From Wuchereria bancrofti (Eukaryota > Nematoda > Chromadorea > Rhabditida > Onchocercidae): 64,000 nucleotides of DNA. Shown here in pieces: positions 27,001 through 59,400 of the stretch; position 1 is the stretch's first letter; each line of letters begins with the position of its first letter. Location of the stretch: assembly GCA_005281725.1 (NCBI GenBank), contig SSBO01000005.1, positions 1-64,000 on the forward strand, in the 5' to 3' direction. A program made the translations under genes and the position numbers. The notes beneath the pieces were generated by a model that saw only the letters and a list, made by a program, of their open reading frames with translations, searched no databases and had not been told where the DNA came from.

Positions 27001-27358
27001 AAATTTCTTTCCAGAAATAAACAAAGAAAGATGAAATTTGAACACTGAAATTGATCTCTTCCATTCATTCATTTTTTCTTTAAATTATAAATCAAATTGA
27101 TAAGATAATTTTGTAAATTAATTTTCCTTTTGAAATCGTTGAATGCATTTTTGATTCTTATAATTGAATTATTAAATGAATTATCTTTTAATTGTAATAA
27201 ACTTGAAAACTTGAATTTCTTCAATACTTGAAGAAATAAATGAATAACATACTTATCAATGGATATTATCAATTTATCACTCAGTTAACAGTGAAAGTAG
27301 CATTATCACTTCAATGTTAATTTTCAATTAATAACAATTTAACTTTTTTTTTTTACAG
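24005..27358. other. No gene supported; AT-rich, possible long intron
   Basis: AT-rich non-coding sequence with A/T runs. If the exons at 23948 and 27359 belong together, this is one 3.35-kb intron; otherwise it is intergenic. Confidence 0.4.
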
Positions 27359-27457
27359 AAACAAATATTTGAAAGTTCGACCTCGACAACTATCATTATT
27401 AATTTTAATCATTTTGCTTTAAACTAATTTAAATTGATACTTTGCATACTTATACTC

Positions 27458-27558
27458 TGTGTGTGTGTGTGTGTGTGTCTGTGTGTGGGTGTGTATGTGT
27501 ATGTCTGTGTGTGGGTGTGTATGTGTATGTCTGTGTGTGTGTGGGTGTGTACGTGTGG
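27458..27558. repeat. Compound TG microsatellite with a 26-bp unit
   Basis: A TG run followed by about two and a half copies of a 26-base unit (CTGTGTGTGGGTGTGTATGT plus GTATGT). Open frames across it on the - strand (Thr/His-rich) are by-products. Confidence 0.9.
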
Positions 27559-27669
27559 TGCACTCAATGTCAGATAATAAAACCAATGAGTTAAAGAAGC
27601 TGGAATTTGATCGATTACAACATTAAAATAGATTAGAGCAGTAAATTTTTTTTCTCCCATTAAAATAGA

Positions 27670-27760
27670 TAAGAAAATTTAGAGAGAAAAACGAAAAGAG
27701 GAAGAGGAAAAGAAGGAGAAAGAGGCAGAGAGAGGGGGAGAGAGAGGAAAAGAAGTAATA
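27670..27760. repeat. Purine-rich (GA) tract
   Basis: AGAGAGAAAAACGAAAAGAGGA-type sequence running into GGCAGAGAGAGGGGGAGAGA. It is strongly polypurine on the + strand, and smaller GA-rich stretches continue to about 27945. Confidence 0.7.
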
Positions 27761-28029
27761 GAAAAGTTGAAATATCATCAAAATTAGTTTAAATTATATG
27801 TTCCGTTTTGTTGCTCACTGCATCAATGCTGATAACTAAATTTAAAGCTCTATGATAGGGAGGGAAAGATAAAAAAGACAGATAAAAGATAAGATTAGAA
27901 GGGATGGAAATAGCAGTTATAGCAAAGAGAGAGGGAGAGAGTTAATCTTTCACAAATGTTGAAATATTTATCATCCATATCTTATAGCAAATTTTAAAAC
28001 AACGAAAACTTTTTAGCAATTAACTATAG

Positions 28030-28600
28030 TTGCAGTTTGAAGTTGCAGTTACAGTTGCAGTTGTAATTGTAGTTGCAGTTGCAGTTGCAGTTGTAGTTGT
28101 AGTTGAAGTTGCAGTTGCAGTTGTAGTTTCAGGTGTAGCATAATCGTTGAACCTTACATTCTGCCATTTCTTCTTGCAGTTGCAGTTGTAGTTTCAGGTG
28201 TAGCATAATCGTTGAACCTTACATTCCGCCATTTCTTCTTGCAGTTGGAGTTGCAGTTGCAGTTGCAGTTGTAGTTTCAGGTGTAGCATAATCGTTGAAC
28301 CTTACATTCCGCCATTTCTTCTTGCAGTTGGAGTTGCAGTTGCAGTTGCAGTTGTAGTTGTAGTTGAAGTTGCAGTTGTAGTTTCAGGTGTAGCATAATC
28401 GTTGAACCTTACATTCCGCCATTTCTTCTTGCAGTTGGAGTTGCAGTTGCAGTTGCAGTTGTAGTTTCAGGTGTAGCATAATCGTTGAACCTTACATTCT
28501 GCCATTTCTTCTTGCAGTTGGAGTTGCAGTTGCAGTTGCAGTTGCAGGTGTAGTATAATGATTGAATCTTACATCCTCCCATTTCTTCTTCCTCATCCCA
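28030..28600. repeat. Hexanucleotide (GTTGCA) array with five 47-nt GT...AG spacers
   Basis: Runs of TTGCAG, TTGTAG and TTGGAG are interrupted by a spacer beginning GTGTAGCATAATCGTTGAAC and ending CATTTCTTCTTGCAG. Spacers occupy 28133-28179, 28198-28244, 28281-28327, 28388-28434 and 28471-28517, each exactly 47 nt. The hexamer blocks between or after them are 18, 36, 60, 36 and 30 nt, all multiples of three. A sixth diverged spacer starts at 28548. The spacers have the form of minimal nematode introns. See findings. Confidence 0.85.
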
Positions 28601-28944
28601 TCCTTCTTCCATTGCCCCAACAGCTTCTTTGAGGTGAGCTATCATCGACTGATCTTATCTGATCACTAACAGTTTGGACTGATATTAACTGCTTGGCCAT
28701 CCCTGGAAGGAATACTTCAAAAGATTGACATTTTGCAAAAGGAAATTGGTTAGTTACTATTTAGCAATTCTTTTAATTTTAGTTAAAATTGCATTAAGTC
28801 TGAAATGGAGCATTCCAATCAAACTAAAAATATTGTTATTTATCATTGAAATATTGTTAAATGATAATTTAATTGATAGATGGACAATTTTACCTGTAAA
28901 ACTTGTAGTACTTTTCAAAACTGTATGTTTATGAATTTAATAAT
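28601..28944. other. Flank between two tandem arrays, no gene supported
   Basis: A mixed-composition segment (28600-28720) is less AT-rich than the surroundings. A minus-strand open frame through it (Glu-rich, 28554-28645) runs straight into the hexamer array and has no family resemblance. Confidence 0.4.
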
Positions 28945-29170
28945 ATGACCGGAAATGATTCAAATTGAAGTTAATAATTGGATCTGAAATGATCAGAATT
29001 TAAAGTTAATAACTGGATCTGAAATGACTCAAACTTGAAGTTAATAATTGGATATGAAATGACCCGAATTTTGAGTTAATAATTGGTTATGAAATGATCC
29101 GAATTTGAAGTTAATAATTGGTTATGAAATGATCCGAATTTGAGGTTAATAATATGATATGAAATTGCTT
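28945..29170. repeat. 35-bp tandem repeat, about 6 copies
   Basis: The landmark TTAATAAT (or TTAATAAC) begins at 28971, 29006, 29041, 29076, 29111 and 29146, an exact 35-base period. The unit is roughly GAAATGATCCGAATTTGAAG followed by TTAATAATTGGATAT. Copies differ at a few positions. Confidence 0.92.
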
Positions 29171-32100
29171 AAAAGCATCATTCATTTTTTTAACCACAAA
29201 TTTCGGTTCTAAAAATTTTGACAATATTTTTGATTTTAGAATTTATCGAATAAAACTACAAAGAATTATGTTACATCAAATTAAAAAATAGAAAATAGAA
29301 TAAAGTAATGGTACTTTAGTAATATGTACAAAATGTTGCAACAAAAGAAATTACAGCTTTGGATCATAATTTTTTGAATTATCATAACTAAGCATACTTC
29401 TATCAATTAAAAATTAATTAAATTTATTAATTAAAATAAAATTCTATTATATATTTTTGCTAGTTGGAAAGAAATTGAATTAATCAATTTGTATTGAAAA
29501 TAAAATAAATTCAATTGAAATATGATCATTTTGAAGAAAATTCTAGTTTAGTCAAAATGGTGTTGATAAAATGATAACAACTATGATATTATGATTCTTT
29601 TATTATTATGATAAAGTTGCAATTATCACAGAAAAATTTGTGAGAAATTTACGAGCAAAAACTATTAAATTGTTGTTTGTTTGTTTTAATAAAAGATGTT
29701 GTCAAGAAAAATTTTAATTTTTCATTGTTTTCTTCTTCAGATTTTCAAATTTTTTCATATAATATATAAATTATTTATGATTATTAATGAATAATACTAT
29801 AATATCAATTTTTAGCACATTTATTGGATGCTGTTTGGTTGACGAATAAATTTTGGATAAATTCTAGAATTCTTCTTCTCTTCAATCGAGTTAGTTTTTT
29901 TTTTTTTTTTCAAAACGATTTTATTGAAATTTTGCAGATGTATTTTTCAGGATAAAGCAAAAAGAAAAGCATTTTCTTAGCTCAAAATGATTTGAAGTTG
30001 AAAATTGGAAAGAAAATTAAACTAAAGTGCAATATAAATCAAAAAACAAAAAATATCTTACCTCAAGTGATATTTTCTAAATTTCAAAATATTTTGTAGA
30101 GTAAAGATTATATTTGATTTATCAAAATAACATACCTGTGAATTGGTTTTCAAATAACATTTTGTTTACAAATGAATTTTATTTCAATTATATGATTGTT
30201 TGTTGCCTAAATTCATTCACTAACTTCTAAACACACTAATTTCATTCAAATGATCAGCAAAAATTTCGAAATTTGAAATTTTCTGACATTTTTTTTTTGG
30301 AAAATTTTACAGTTTGTTTCAATTTTTAGTAATGATTGATTGTTTGGATTATACATCAAATGCATGTGCATTTCATTTAAAATATTTTAAATCAAATTTA
30401 TTTGATCTATAAGTTTTAAATTATCGATAAATGTTTCATCATATAGTTTCAATTGAATTTCATGTTAATTTCATATTACTAATTAACAAACTGCAAAAAT
30501 CTTCGTTGTCGCCGTCTATTTCAAATATTTGCGATAGTTTTTTTTTTTTTTTTTTTTTTTAAGTTTCAAATCTTTGCTGTCATTCATATTTCGACAAAAT
30601 TTTTTAGTCAAATTCATCACTTTACTAGCATAAAATTTCTCACATTTCAAAAGTGAATTCAATTTTAAATTCAATTTCAACATCAAATCATTGCTGTAAT
30701 CTTTTTTGAATGAAACTTTTAATATTTCTTATTTTATGCTAACAATTGTTCAACTAATGATTTAAACATCATCAAATGCCTAGTGAAGTTGTGAAATTCT
30801 AAAAATTTTAGTTTTCTAATTGACATCTCTTCTGACATACATACATAATCATTAATTGCTATAAAATTTTGGGCTTAATTAGCAGAAAAAAATTATCCAA
30901 TTAATTTTTTTTTAGCATTAATATAAATATTTTATTTATTAACTCTTATTAAGTAAACATAAAGAGAGAAAAGAATTAAGTAATATTAAATGAGAGGAAC
31001 AGTTGTTCCAGTGAAATGTTATTGAAATTTCTTCCTCTAAAACTTTTCATTAAGTAGCTAACAATATTTTGTGCAGATATACATGTTACATCTTAAATTT
31101 CAAGCAAAATTTTAAGTTTTTTTTTTTGTGTTTTTACTATAGTGAAATTTAACAAATTTCAATACAAAAATTTTTGAATGATTTTGAAAATGCCAATCAA
31201 ATTGTTACATTGTAGTTTTTTTTTCATGTATTTCGAATAGTTTCAGTTTAAAGTAATTCTTTAAGTATCATTGTTAGTATTACTTGTCAAAAAAGTAAGA
31301 AAGAAAGGAAAAAAGAAAGTTATTTGATACATAAATGATGAACAGTAATTACTTCATTATTAAATTCAATTAAAAATTGTTTAAAATTAATTTGTTAATT
31401 ATCCTATTTATTTATTTTTTACTTTTCAATTTCTTCAAAATAAAAAATTTCATTTGCATACAAATATTACCTGCTAATATTACATAATAAAAAACGATTT
31501 TAATTTTGCATTGGAATTTAATAAACAACAACAATTATATTAAATTAACTAATAATTCATTAACATTATACATTCCAACATGTCACTGTTATGCCTTTTT
31601 TTTCTCCTTTTTCTTTCAATTTTTTCATTTAAAAATAATTTGAAAATTTCAAATTATAAATGAGTTATAGCATTTGAAATTTAATTTAATTCGTATGAAA
31701 ATGTTATAATATAAGGCAAATATGAGACAAATGGTTGTTTAAGCAAGCAAACGTATAGTATTATTGCAGTACTAGCAAAATTGAAATTTCATCGATCATT
31801 GCTCATTTAACAAATCGATTGATTCAGTTAAATTTTTATCAATGCAAAATTTCCTCTTCTGAAATGTTAGATTAATACACTTAATGATATCGCATTATTG
31901 ATTAATTGTCTATCTCTATTATTGATTGATTTATTGATTTCTCATATTATTGATTGATTTCATATATCATTGATCTTCAAATGAATTATATTTCATTAAA
32001 CTTCTACTAATAATATTCAAATTTGCTTCTAAAAGGAAATTCACAATTTCGTATTTGAATTATTTGCATTTTTATATTAAATACATATTCCGTCTTTTAA

Positions 32101-34065
32101 AGCTTAATTTTATTAGCATTTTCTTTTATTCGGAAATGAAAAATTATGTTTTATTAGTTTTATGTTTAATGAAAATAAAAAGAAAGAAGTTGAATTAATT
32201 CCTTTCTAAAATTAATAACAAGTGATTTAATTCAAAAAAAAAGATTTAAAAATTTATTTATACAAAATTTGGAGTAAAGTAGGAAAGGGAAATTTATCAA
32301 AATTATAATCTGTTAAATTCAAGATTGAAAAATTCGATTTTATTTATTTATTTAATTATTCCTTTCACTCACTTAGTGAAACAGAAAAAATTCCCCGAAT
32401 TTATGTATAAAAATTTGACATAATCATCATTTTACATCTTATCATTCGGGTTTTATCACGATATCATTGAGTTTGATAAATCCTTGCTACGATATTGGCC
32501 TGAAATTTCTGAGCCAAGTAACATTTGAATATTGAATGATAATTTTAATTGAGTGATAATTTTAATTAATGTCTTTTTTTTATTTTAATATATGTGTATG
32601 TTTCACAAAATATTATGAGACTTTATTTTTAGTTCTGTTTTAGAAAATTTTTCAAAAAATTTTGTTTTCTGAATTATCGTTTTAAATTTGAAAATATGTT
32701 CAAAGCATTCATTTAGTAACTGAAATTCATTGTAGATATGATATAATTTTGAAAAAAACAGGTGAAATTGAAGAATGAAAAGGAAAAGTTTTATCTTGAA
32801 ATCAATAATGATAAGCTAATGATAAGGTACAATTGAAATATATATAATATCATCTAAAACTGCTCAATTTTAATACTAATCAATTCTGAAAGGTTTGCTC
32901 CGATTTGTTACCCAAATGCGAAAGATTAAAATTTGAATTTAATTTCAATTTGAGTACAATCAATGATAACTGTCATTCATCATTTTGTGGTACTCATTTG
33001 GACAATCGATTTGATCCTTTCTGTATTTTTCGACATTGTGTTTGTAATTCCTGAAAATGTTTTTCGTGAAGTATTTGAAGTTCAAGCATAAAATTCCGGA
33101 CAGTTACATTTCTTATGGAATTTCTTCCGGTAAATTTTTTCTACTATTTTTAAATGTTTTGTAAGCAATCTATTTAAATTGAAATCACAAGATTAAATGT
33201 GACTTTTTTGTAACTTCTAACTAAAGTTAAATTTTTGAAATTTCAAATTTTAAAATTTCAATTCATAATATTTTCTGTTAGAATGATTAACTAAAACAAT
33301 GCATATTCACAGTGTAGAAGCAAAAAAAGAGATAAACTAAAAAAAAAAGTAAAAAGTAATTACTTGTAAAGCATAGTATTGATAGTAATGTCTATTGGAA
33401 TAGAATGAATCAGTAAGGTAAACATATGTTAAACTTACTTTTCTTCTATATTACAAGTAAATATACTTAAGTATTTCATTTCTTTCTTCTTTTCAAATGC
33501 ATTTGGAATACACTTTTACCTTTGTTATTACATTCAACAATTTCATTTTTATGTGAAATTGACAATATGATCATAAGATATTAGTACAATTTTAATTTTA
33601 ACTTTAATTTTAAACTGCTTTTTTTTTGAAACGATTACTTCTTAATTTGAATGTTTAATTTAATTGATTGATTTTGGTAAATATTAGTCAGACAATTAAT
33701 GGAACTAAATTATTTCTATGTTTTTAATATTTTAAAACTCTCATATTTGTTTTCCATTGCATAAAAGTTTTAAACAAATAAAGTTTACATAGAAGTTTTT
33801 TTTGTCTGAAAGAAAAAAATAAATTATTGAGGGAGAAGGAAGAAAATGAAGAAAACCAGTCAAGTGGTACCTTTTCATTTCATTCTTTCTCATTTATTTA
33901 TCGTTTAATTTTTAGCCAATCTTAAAATTCTCTCTCGCTATTAGATCAATTCGTTCTTCTAAGCTTATTCAAATATTTTTGATAATCAATACGGAACGAA
34001 TGTATAATTTTAATTGTACAAAACGAATGGTATAACTTTCACGGCTTTTAATTTAATTTCATTAC
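29171..34065. other. Intergenic stretch, no gene supported
   Basis: AT-rich sequence with a T run of about 23 (30538-30560), TTGATTGATT-type repeats at 31895-31975, and no phased exons or recognisable protein in any frame. It presumably contains upstream regulatory sequence of the copine gene. Confidence 0.5.
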
Positions 34066-34270
34066 ATTTTTTCTGATTATTAAAGTCAAAAGTTTATAAC
34101 TTATTACTTTTTCTGATTATTAAAGTTAAAAGTTTACAACTTATTGCTTTTTCTGATTACTAAAGTCAAAAGTTTATAAATTATTACTTTTTCTGATAAT
34201 TAAAGTCAAAAGTTTATAACTTATTGCTTTTTCTGATTGTTAAAGTCAAAAGTTTATAAATTATTGCTTG
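34066..34270. repeat. 40-bp tandem repeat, 5 copies
   Basis: The unit TTTTTCTGATTATTAAAGTC followed by AAAAGTTTATAACTTATTGC repeats five times with a constant 40-base period and few substitutions. It lies about 0.5 kb upstream of the first copine-gene exon. Confidence 0.92.
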
Positions 34271-34788
34271 AATCTTTTATCTAAGAATCTTTGATGATAG
34301 AATCTAAGAATTTCGCAATTTTATATCAAATCTTTATATCATTATTACTATTATCATACTAGTTTCTTTCTTTTTTCTACTTTTATTATTTCGAATTTTG
34401 ACGATATTACTGTTAATTTTAAAAATGAACAAAGCGATAAAAATGTCAATTTGAAATTTTATTACTAAAAGGCAAAAGCATTCCTATAATTATCTTTTGA
34501 CTTAATTTAATTACTATATGAAATCTTATTTTATCCAAGTATTTAATATCAAAATTTGTGTCATATTTTCAAGTAAAAATTAGCTAATTTCATTGCATTT
34601 TTTTTTTCTAATTATTAAAATCAAAAGTTAACAAAATCGTTATTTCTTTTTTTTTTAATTTTGTAAATTATTTTTTCCATCCATGTACGCTAATTGTTAC
34701 TAATTAATTAATTGATTTGTTTGTGTTCATTTTGCTTGAATTAATTAATTAACTAATTAATTATTCGTACTATAGCATTTGGTACTTG

Positions 34789-34803
34789 ATGACATCAACC
34801 TGA
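34789..34803 (+). other. Short upstream open frame in the copine-gene 5' region
   Basis: If the mRNA begins at the acceptor ending at 34775 (CGTACTATAG), a five-codon frame ATG ACA TCA ACC TGA precedes the main ATG at 34815 in a different frame. It matters only if no further upstream exon exists. Confidence 0.35.
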
Positions 34804-34814
34804 AACGCTCAATT

Positions 34815-55013
<20,199 letters not shown>

Positions 55014-56412
55014 ATGAAAAGCAATGACAGCAACAATTTATTTCACTTATTGAAATAGTTAAAGATTGAAGTAGAATGGTATTTGATGTATAAAATATTA
55101 TTTGCAGGAAATTCAATGGAAGCATTTATTGACAAAAAAAAAAGCATGAAAATTAGCAGCTAGGATATTTTGATTTAAATTTGACAATTCTATATCCAGT
55201 TCCCTTCATCGTAAACATAATTTTCGCACTTCAAAATATTTAAATTCTTAATATTTTATAAGTTTTGAATTTCCTGAAAAATTCAAACACTCCAAATCTC
55301 CATAATTATATGCATCTTGACGCATTGACAAAGACGATTCGAAATCCATTCTATTTGTACGTCTGTCTAAATTTTGATTTCTATTCGATTTCCTTTACTG
55401 TTGTTAAGTCCAATTAAATTAATTGGAAAGAATGGATCATAACAATAATATAAACAACTTCACAACAATTATCATTAAAATTCAAATTGTTTGTCTGATC
55501 GAATCTAATCAACGACTAACAAATTTTGCTCATTGCAAATCTTTTATCATTTCCATTGTTGCGATATTTTACTTTAAATTAGACAAATATATTCCTTACC
55601 TGATCCTCTCTTTGCTGTATTATAAAATCATAATATTATCGCTGATGTGCTGAGCGCAGTGCAACACAGTTGTACCTCACCGTCAGATGTAAACATTGTT
55701 CGCTTCCATCTTTTTTTTTTTTATTTTCACTCATTCTACATGTCTTTTCTTTTTCTTTAATAGTGTAATTCCTCACTTTAATATCTTCTATGGGGGCTTT
55801 CTAATTTTTTTTTTTCTTCTCTTTTTGGGTATGGAATGAAATGGAAGATTGCAATTTATGAACAGAATTGTGGAAAATTTGAATGTCTCCAATCCACTTT
55901 ACTGTAAATCTATTTCATCCAATGTGTAAAAATTGAATACTTGTAAAAAGTAAAGTGTATCAAGTACTCTCGAATGGTTACAATTTATTTCGTTACACTG
56001 CAATGAATTTAATCCTGAAAATATTCCTCATAAAAAACTTCATCTTAATAGTATCTCACTATGGTGTGACAACAAATGTCAATCGATTCACGACTACATA
56101 TGTCACCAAAAGCAAAAACAAAGCAAAAAAAAAAAAATTCTATGATACATTAGCCAGTTTATTTTTGGCTAAACAAGAAAAATATTAAACAGAATAACGG
56201 ATTTAAGAAAGCCACAAAATAATGCAAAATGATGGATGAGATTCATCATAAACAATTCTGAAGTGATGTGTAGTAAATAGAGATGATCCACTAGAAAATC
56301 ATCTATGAAAAAGAACAAAATTCGTTGTTCAGCAAAATATAATTCATGATGAATTTTGAATAAATGATTGTATGAAATTAACGTACAAAGATTTATTATA
56401 TTCTTTCCCTGA
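55014..56412. other. Convergent intergenic region between copine gene and SF3A1
   Basis: This holds the 3' flank of the copine gene and ends at the SF3A1 stop codon on the other strand. Short AT-rich open frames (for example 55423-55653 and 55955-56188) show no family resemblance or splice context. No other gene is supported. Confidence 0.55.
56392..56397 (-). terminator. Polyadenylation signal of SF3A1
   Basis: AATAAA on the - strand (TTTATT on +), about 16 bases after the TAA stop. This would give a very short 3' UTR, which is normal for nematode housekeeping genes. Confidence 0.6.
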
Positions 56413-59400
56413 TTATTTCTTCTTACCACCTCTTTCCTTGATTAATAACTGCACTACAGCTCCAGTATTCATATTGTAATATGCTAACGTACAGGCATCT
56501 TTTAAAAACAACCCCTGAAATTGATATCACCTTATAAAATTAAATGTAAAAAATGTTTTTAAAAAAAGGATAAAAATATGGCAATTGACATAAACAGACC
56601 TTGAATTTGAAGCCATTAAAGATTTTTAGATTTCATATTTCGACTATGATTAATTAGAAAACTCTACCTCATATGACAGCTTCTGTTTTGAACATGGTAA
56701 TCCAGTTTCGTCCTGCACAAAACTTTTTAACGTAGAAACCTGAAATTGCCCTTCGTTTATTTGATCATATATCAAAAATTCACGGTTCAAACTGTTAAAA
56801 GTTCAGGAATAGAAATTAACAAAATTCTAAATGTACCGGTGCAGCAATATCCATAGAAACACTTAGTCGTCGCCCATCAAGTTTCCAGTCTGGATTAGGA
56901 GCAGTACTAGGTATCTGGACAGTAACTGTAATTGATCCGGTGACCTAAAAAAGTAACACATTACTACGATTACAGTAGTGTTCTTACTTTTGAATACAAA
57001 CTTTCATATTTCTTAAAATGATTTTGATTTGCATAAACAACATAAATCATACCTTTGTAAGCCACAAAGCTTCACTTTCAAGTTCATCTTCTGTTCGAGC
57101 TTTTTTGGCAGGTGGAGGTCCATCTCCAACAGGAGCATTAGTAGTTGGATTTGTATCAGTTGCAGAAGCAGTTGAAGTTGCGGGTGGTGGAATGGGAGCT
57201 GTTACTGGTGTACCAGCCGGACGAACGGCAAGTGGCGTTTGTGGAATTACCGGAACTGGTATCATTGGAACTCCAATTGGTGGCTGAAAAATAATATGAG
57301 CTATTGGAACCTTCTTCGAAGGTAGAATTTAAAAGAGGTTAAATACGTTTGCATAAATTTGTATCAAATAGAATTCTTCGAAAAAAAAATGAGCTAACTC
57401 TCATGACAGGCATTGGCATCGGTGGCATTGGCATTGGTGCACCTGGAAAAGGTATTGCAGGGAACCCAGGTGGTGGTGGTCGAATGGGGATTTGAGGAAT
57501 GACTGGTGGTCGCACAGTCTGAGTTGGTGGTACCGGAGTTGGTGCTGTTTGTGGAGGAGGTACTGGTGGACGTGGAGCGGGAACAGGCGGTTTTGGCACT
57601 ACCGCAGCTGGTGCTGTTATGCTGGTTGTAGTAGTAACGATGGGAGACGACGTTGTAATTGCCACTGCTGTCGCTATAGTCGTAGTTGGTGGTGGAACTG
57701 TTTGAACTGGAGGAGGTGGTACAGCACCTGGCCCTATTCTTTCCTTACTTGGATCAGCAATATATCCATGCTGTTTATGAATTTCATTGATCTGTTGATC
57801 TGAAAAAAATTTTTCACATTAGTATTTGCTTCCCTTCATAAGAAAAATTTTTCTTTTTTGAAAATACAGACTGATTAATAATTTAACAATCTAATTCTAT
57901 TGTCTGATTTCGATTATGAATGGTAGACCAATTTTGTATAGGTATCCTAATTGAGATTGGTGATTGGACGATCGCACATGAAGTTTTTGACAGAATTTTC
58001 ATTATGTATTGCAAGTCTTTTAGATATTGATAATCATTTCGATATTTTTACCAGATTTATGCAAGAAATACCTAGTGTAACGCTTTGCTGAGCTAATTTT
58101 GTTGTCTGATCGATTGTAGACTGCTGACCATCCCAAATAAGCTTCGGATCAGGACCACGTGGTGCCTCTTCTTCTTCACCCAGCTGAAAATAATAAATCA
58201 TAATGTAAGCAACATTTTCCTTATCACTTTCATTTCTGAAATTATCATGAGCATTCATTGATTTCTTCATTTAAACAATACCATTACAAACTCTCTAGTA
58301 ATTAAATAATTTAATTTAAAATAGATCTGCTTGGCAAATCTATTTTAGATTTAGCCCACCAAATATTTAGTTTATCAGAATTGAGCCAATTAAAAACAAA
58401 CCATCTGCTAAACACATTAGCAGTTTCTGGTTAGCAATGAATTAGGTGATGAGAAGATCCAAAAAAATAAACTTACTTTCTTACCAATAATCGTCTGCTC
58501 AGCACCATGACCAAATATATCAGTACGACGTTCTGCAAACTTGCCAATATTTGTACTAATATCAGCACCGGGCGCATAAACTGGTTCTTCTTCATTGCGA
58601 TCCGACAACTCCCTGGAGAAAAAAATGATGAGTTAGTATTAAGGGTGAATTGTGAGCACATCAAAAATTATTTTTACAGAAAGTTTGTTTGTTCAAATAA
58701 CCTTTCTCGTTGTTCCTTGTATTGCGAATCAACAGTGTTGTAACGCATGTGCTCTTGCAATTTATCGGCAGGTATTCGTTCACCAGTAAGAGGTGAAATA
58801 ATCCATTTATCAGCAGCTTTTCGTGCAGCAATTGCTAAAACAATCGAATAAACATCAAAGTGAAAGATCAAATGTTAAAGCAACTTACAACTTACAATTC
58901 GAAATGTCGACATAAAGCGATTAATGAAAGAAAAAAAGCAGATGAACACAAGTCCTAATGGGGTAATCAAATTTCGATTCTTTCATAGAAGTTATTTCGT
59001 AGATCATATAAAAGTGCCATTTCTAGTTTTGTTTCGTAGATCTCTTTCATCTCTTCTTACTCACTCCTATCTTTCAAGCAATTTCTGCAGGTTATAGTTA
59101 TAACCAACAATTCAGCAATTGAGCATATATAGTAGAACTTCAATCACTTCAAAAACAAGAAATAAAAGGTAAAAACAAACATTTCTTCGGATCATAATCT
59201 CTAACTACAACGGTATCTTCCGATGGTGGTGCAGGCACTGGTTGAGTCACTTCATATGGAGCTTTCTTCTCATGGTCAGCATTACCATTTTCTACTTCAC
59301 CATTAAGAACCTAAAGAAAGATATCAATTGTATTCACACATAGCATTTAAATTTTTCTTAATAACTTAACTTCCTATATTTCCAATTTTGTTTCGGAAAT

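Noticed and set aside
27359..27420. Reading after the acceptor at 27358 in another frame gives NKYLKVRPRQLSLLILIILL and a stop, like a GPI-anchor tail
   Set aside because: It needs an incoming phase-2 donor; the only candidate exon nearby (23948-24004) leaves phase 1, and no other partner was seen.
28409..28645. Minus-strand frame with an acidic start and a Cys-Asn repeat
   Set aside because: It runs directly into the hexamer array; the acidic part is short and has no recognised relatives or splice sites.
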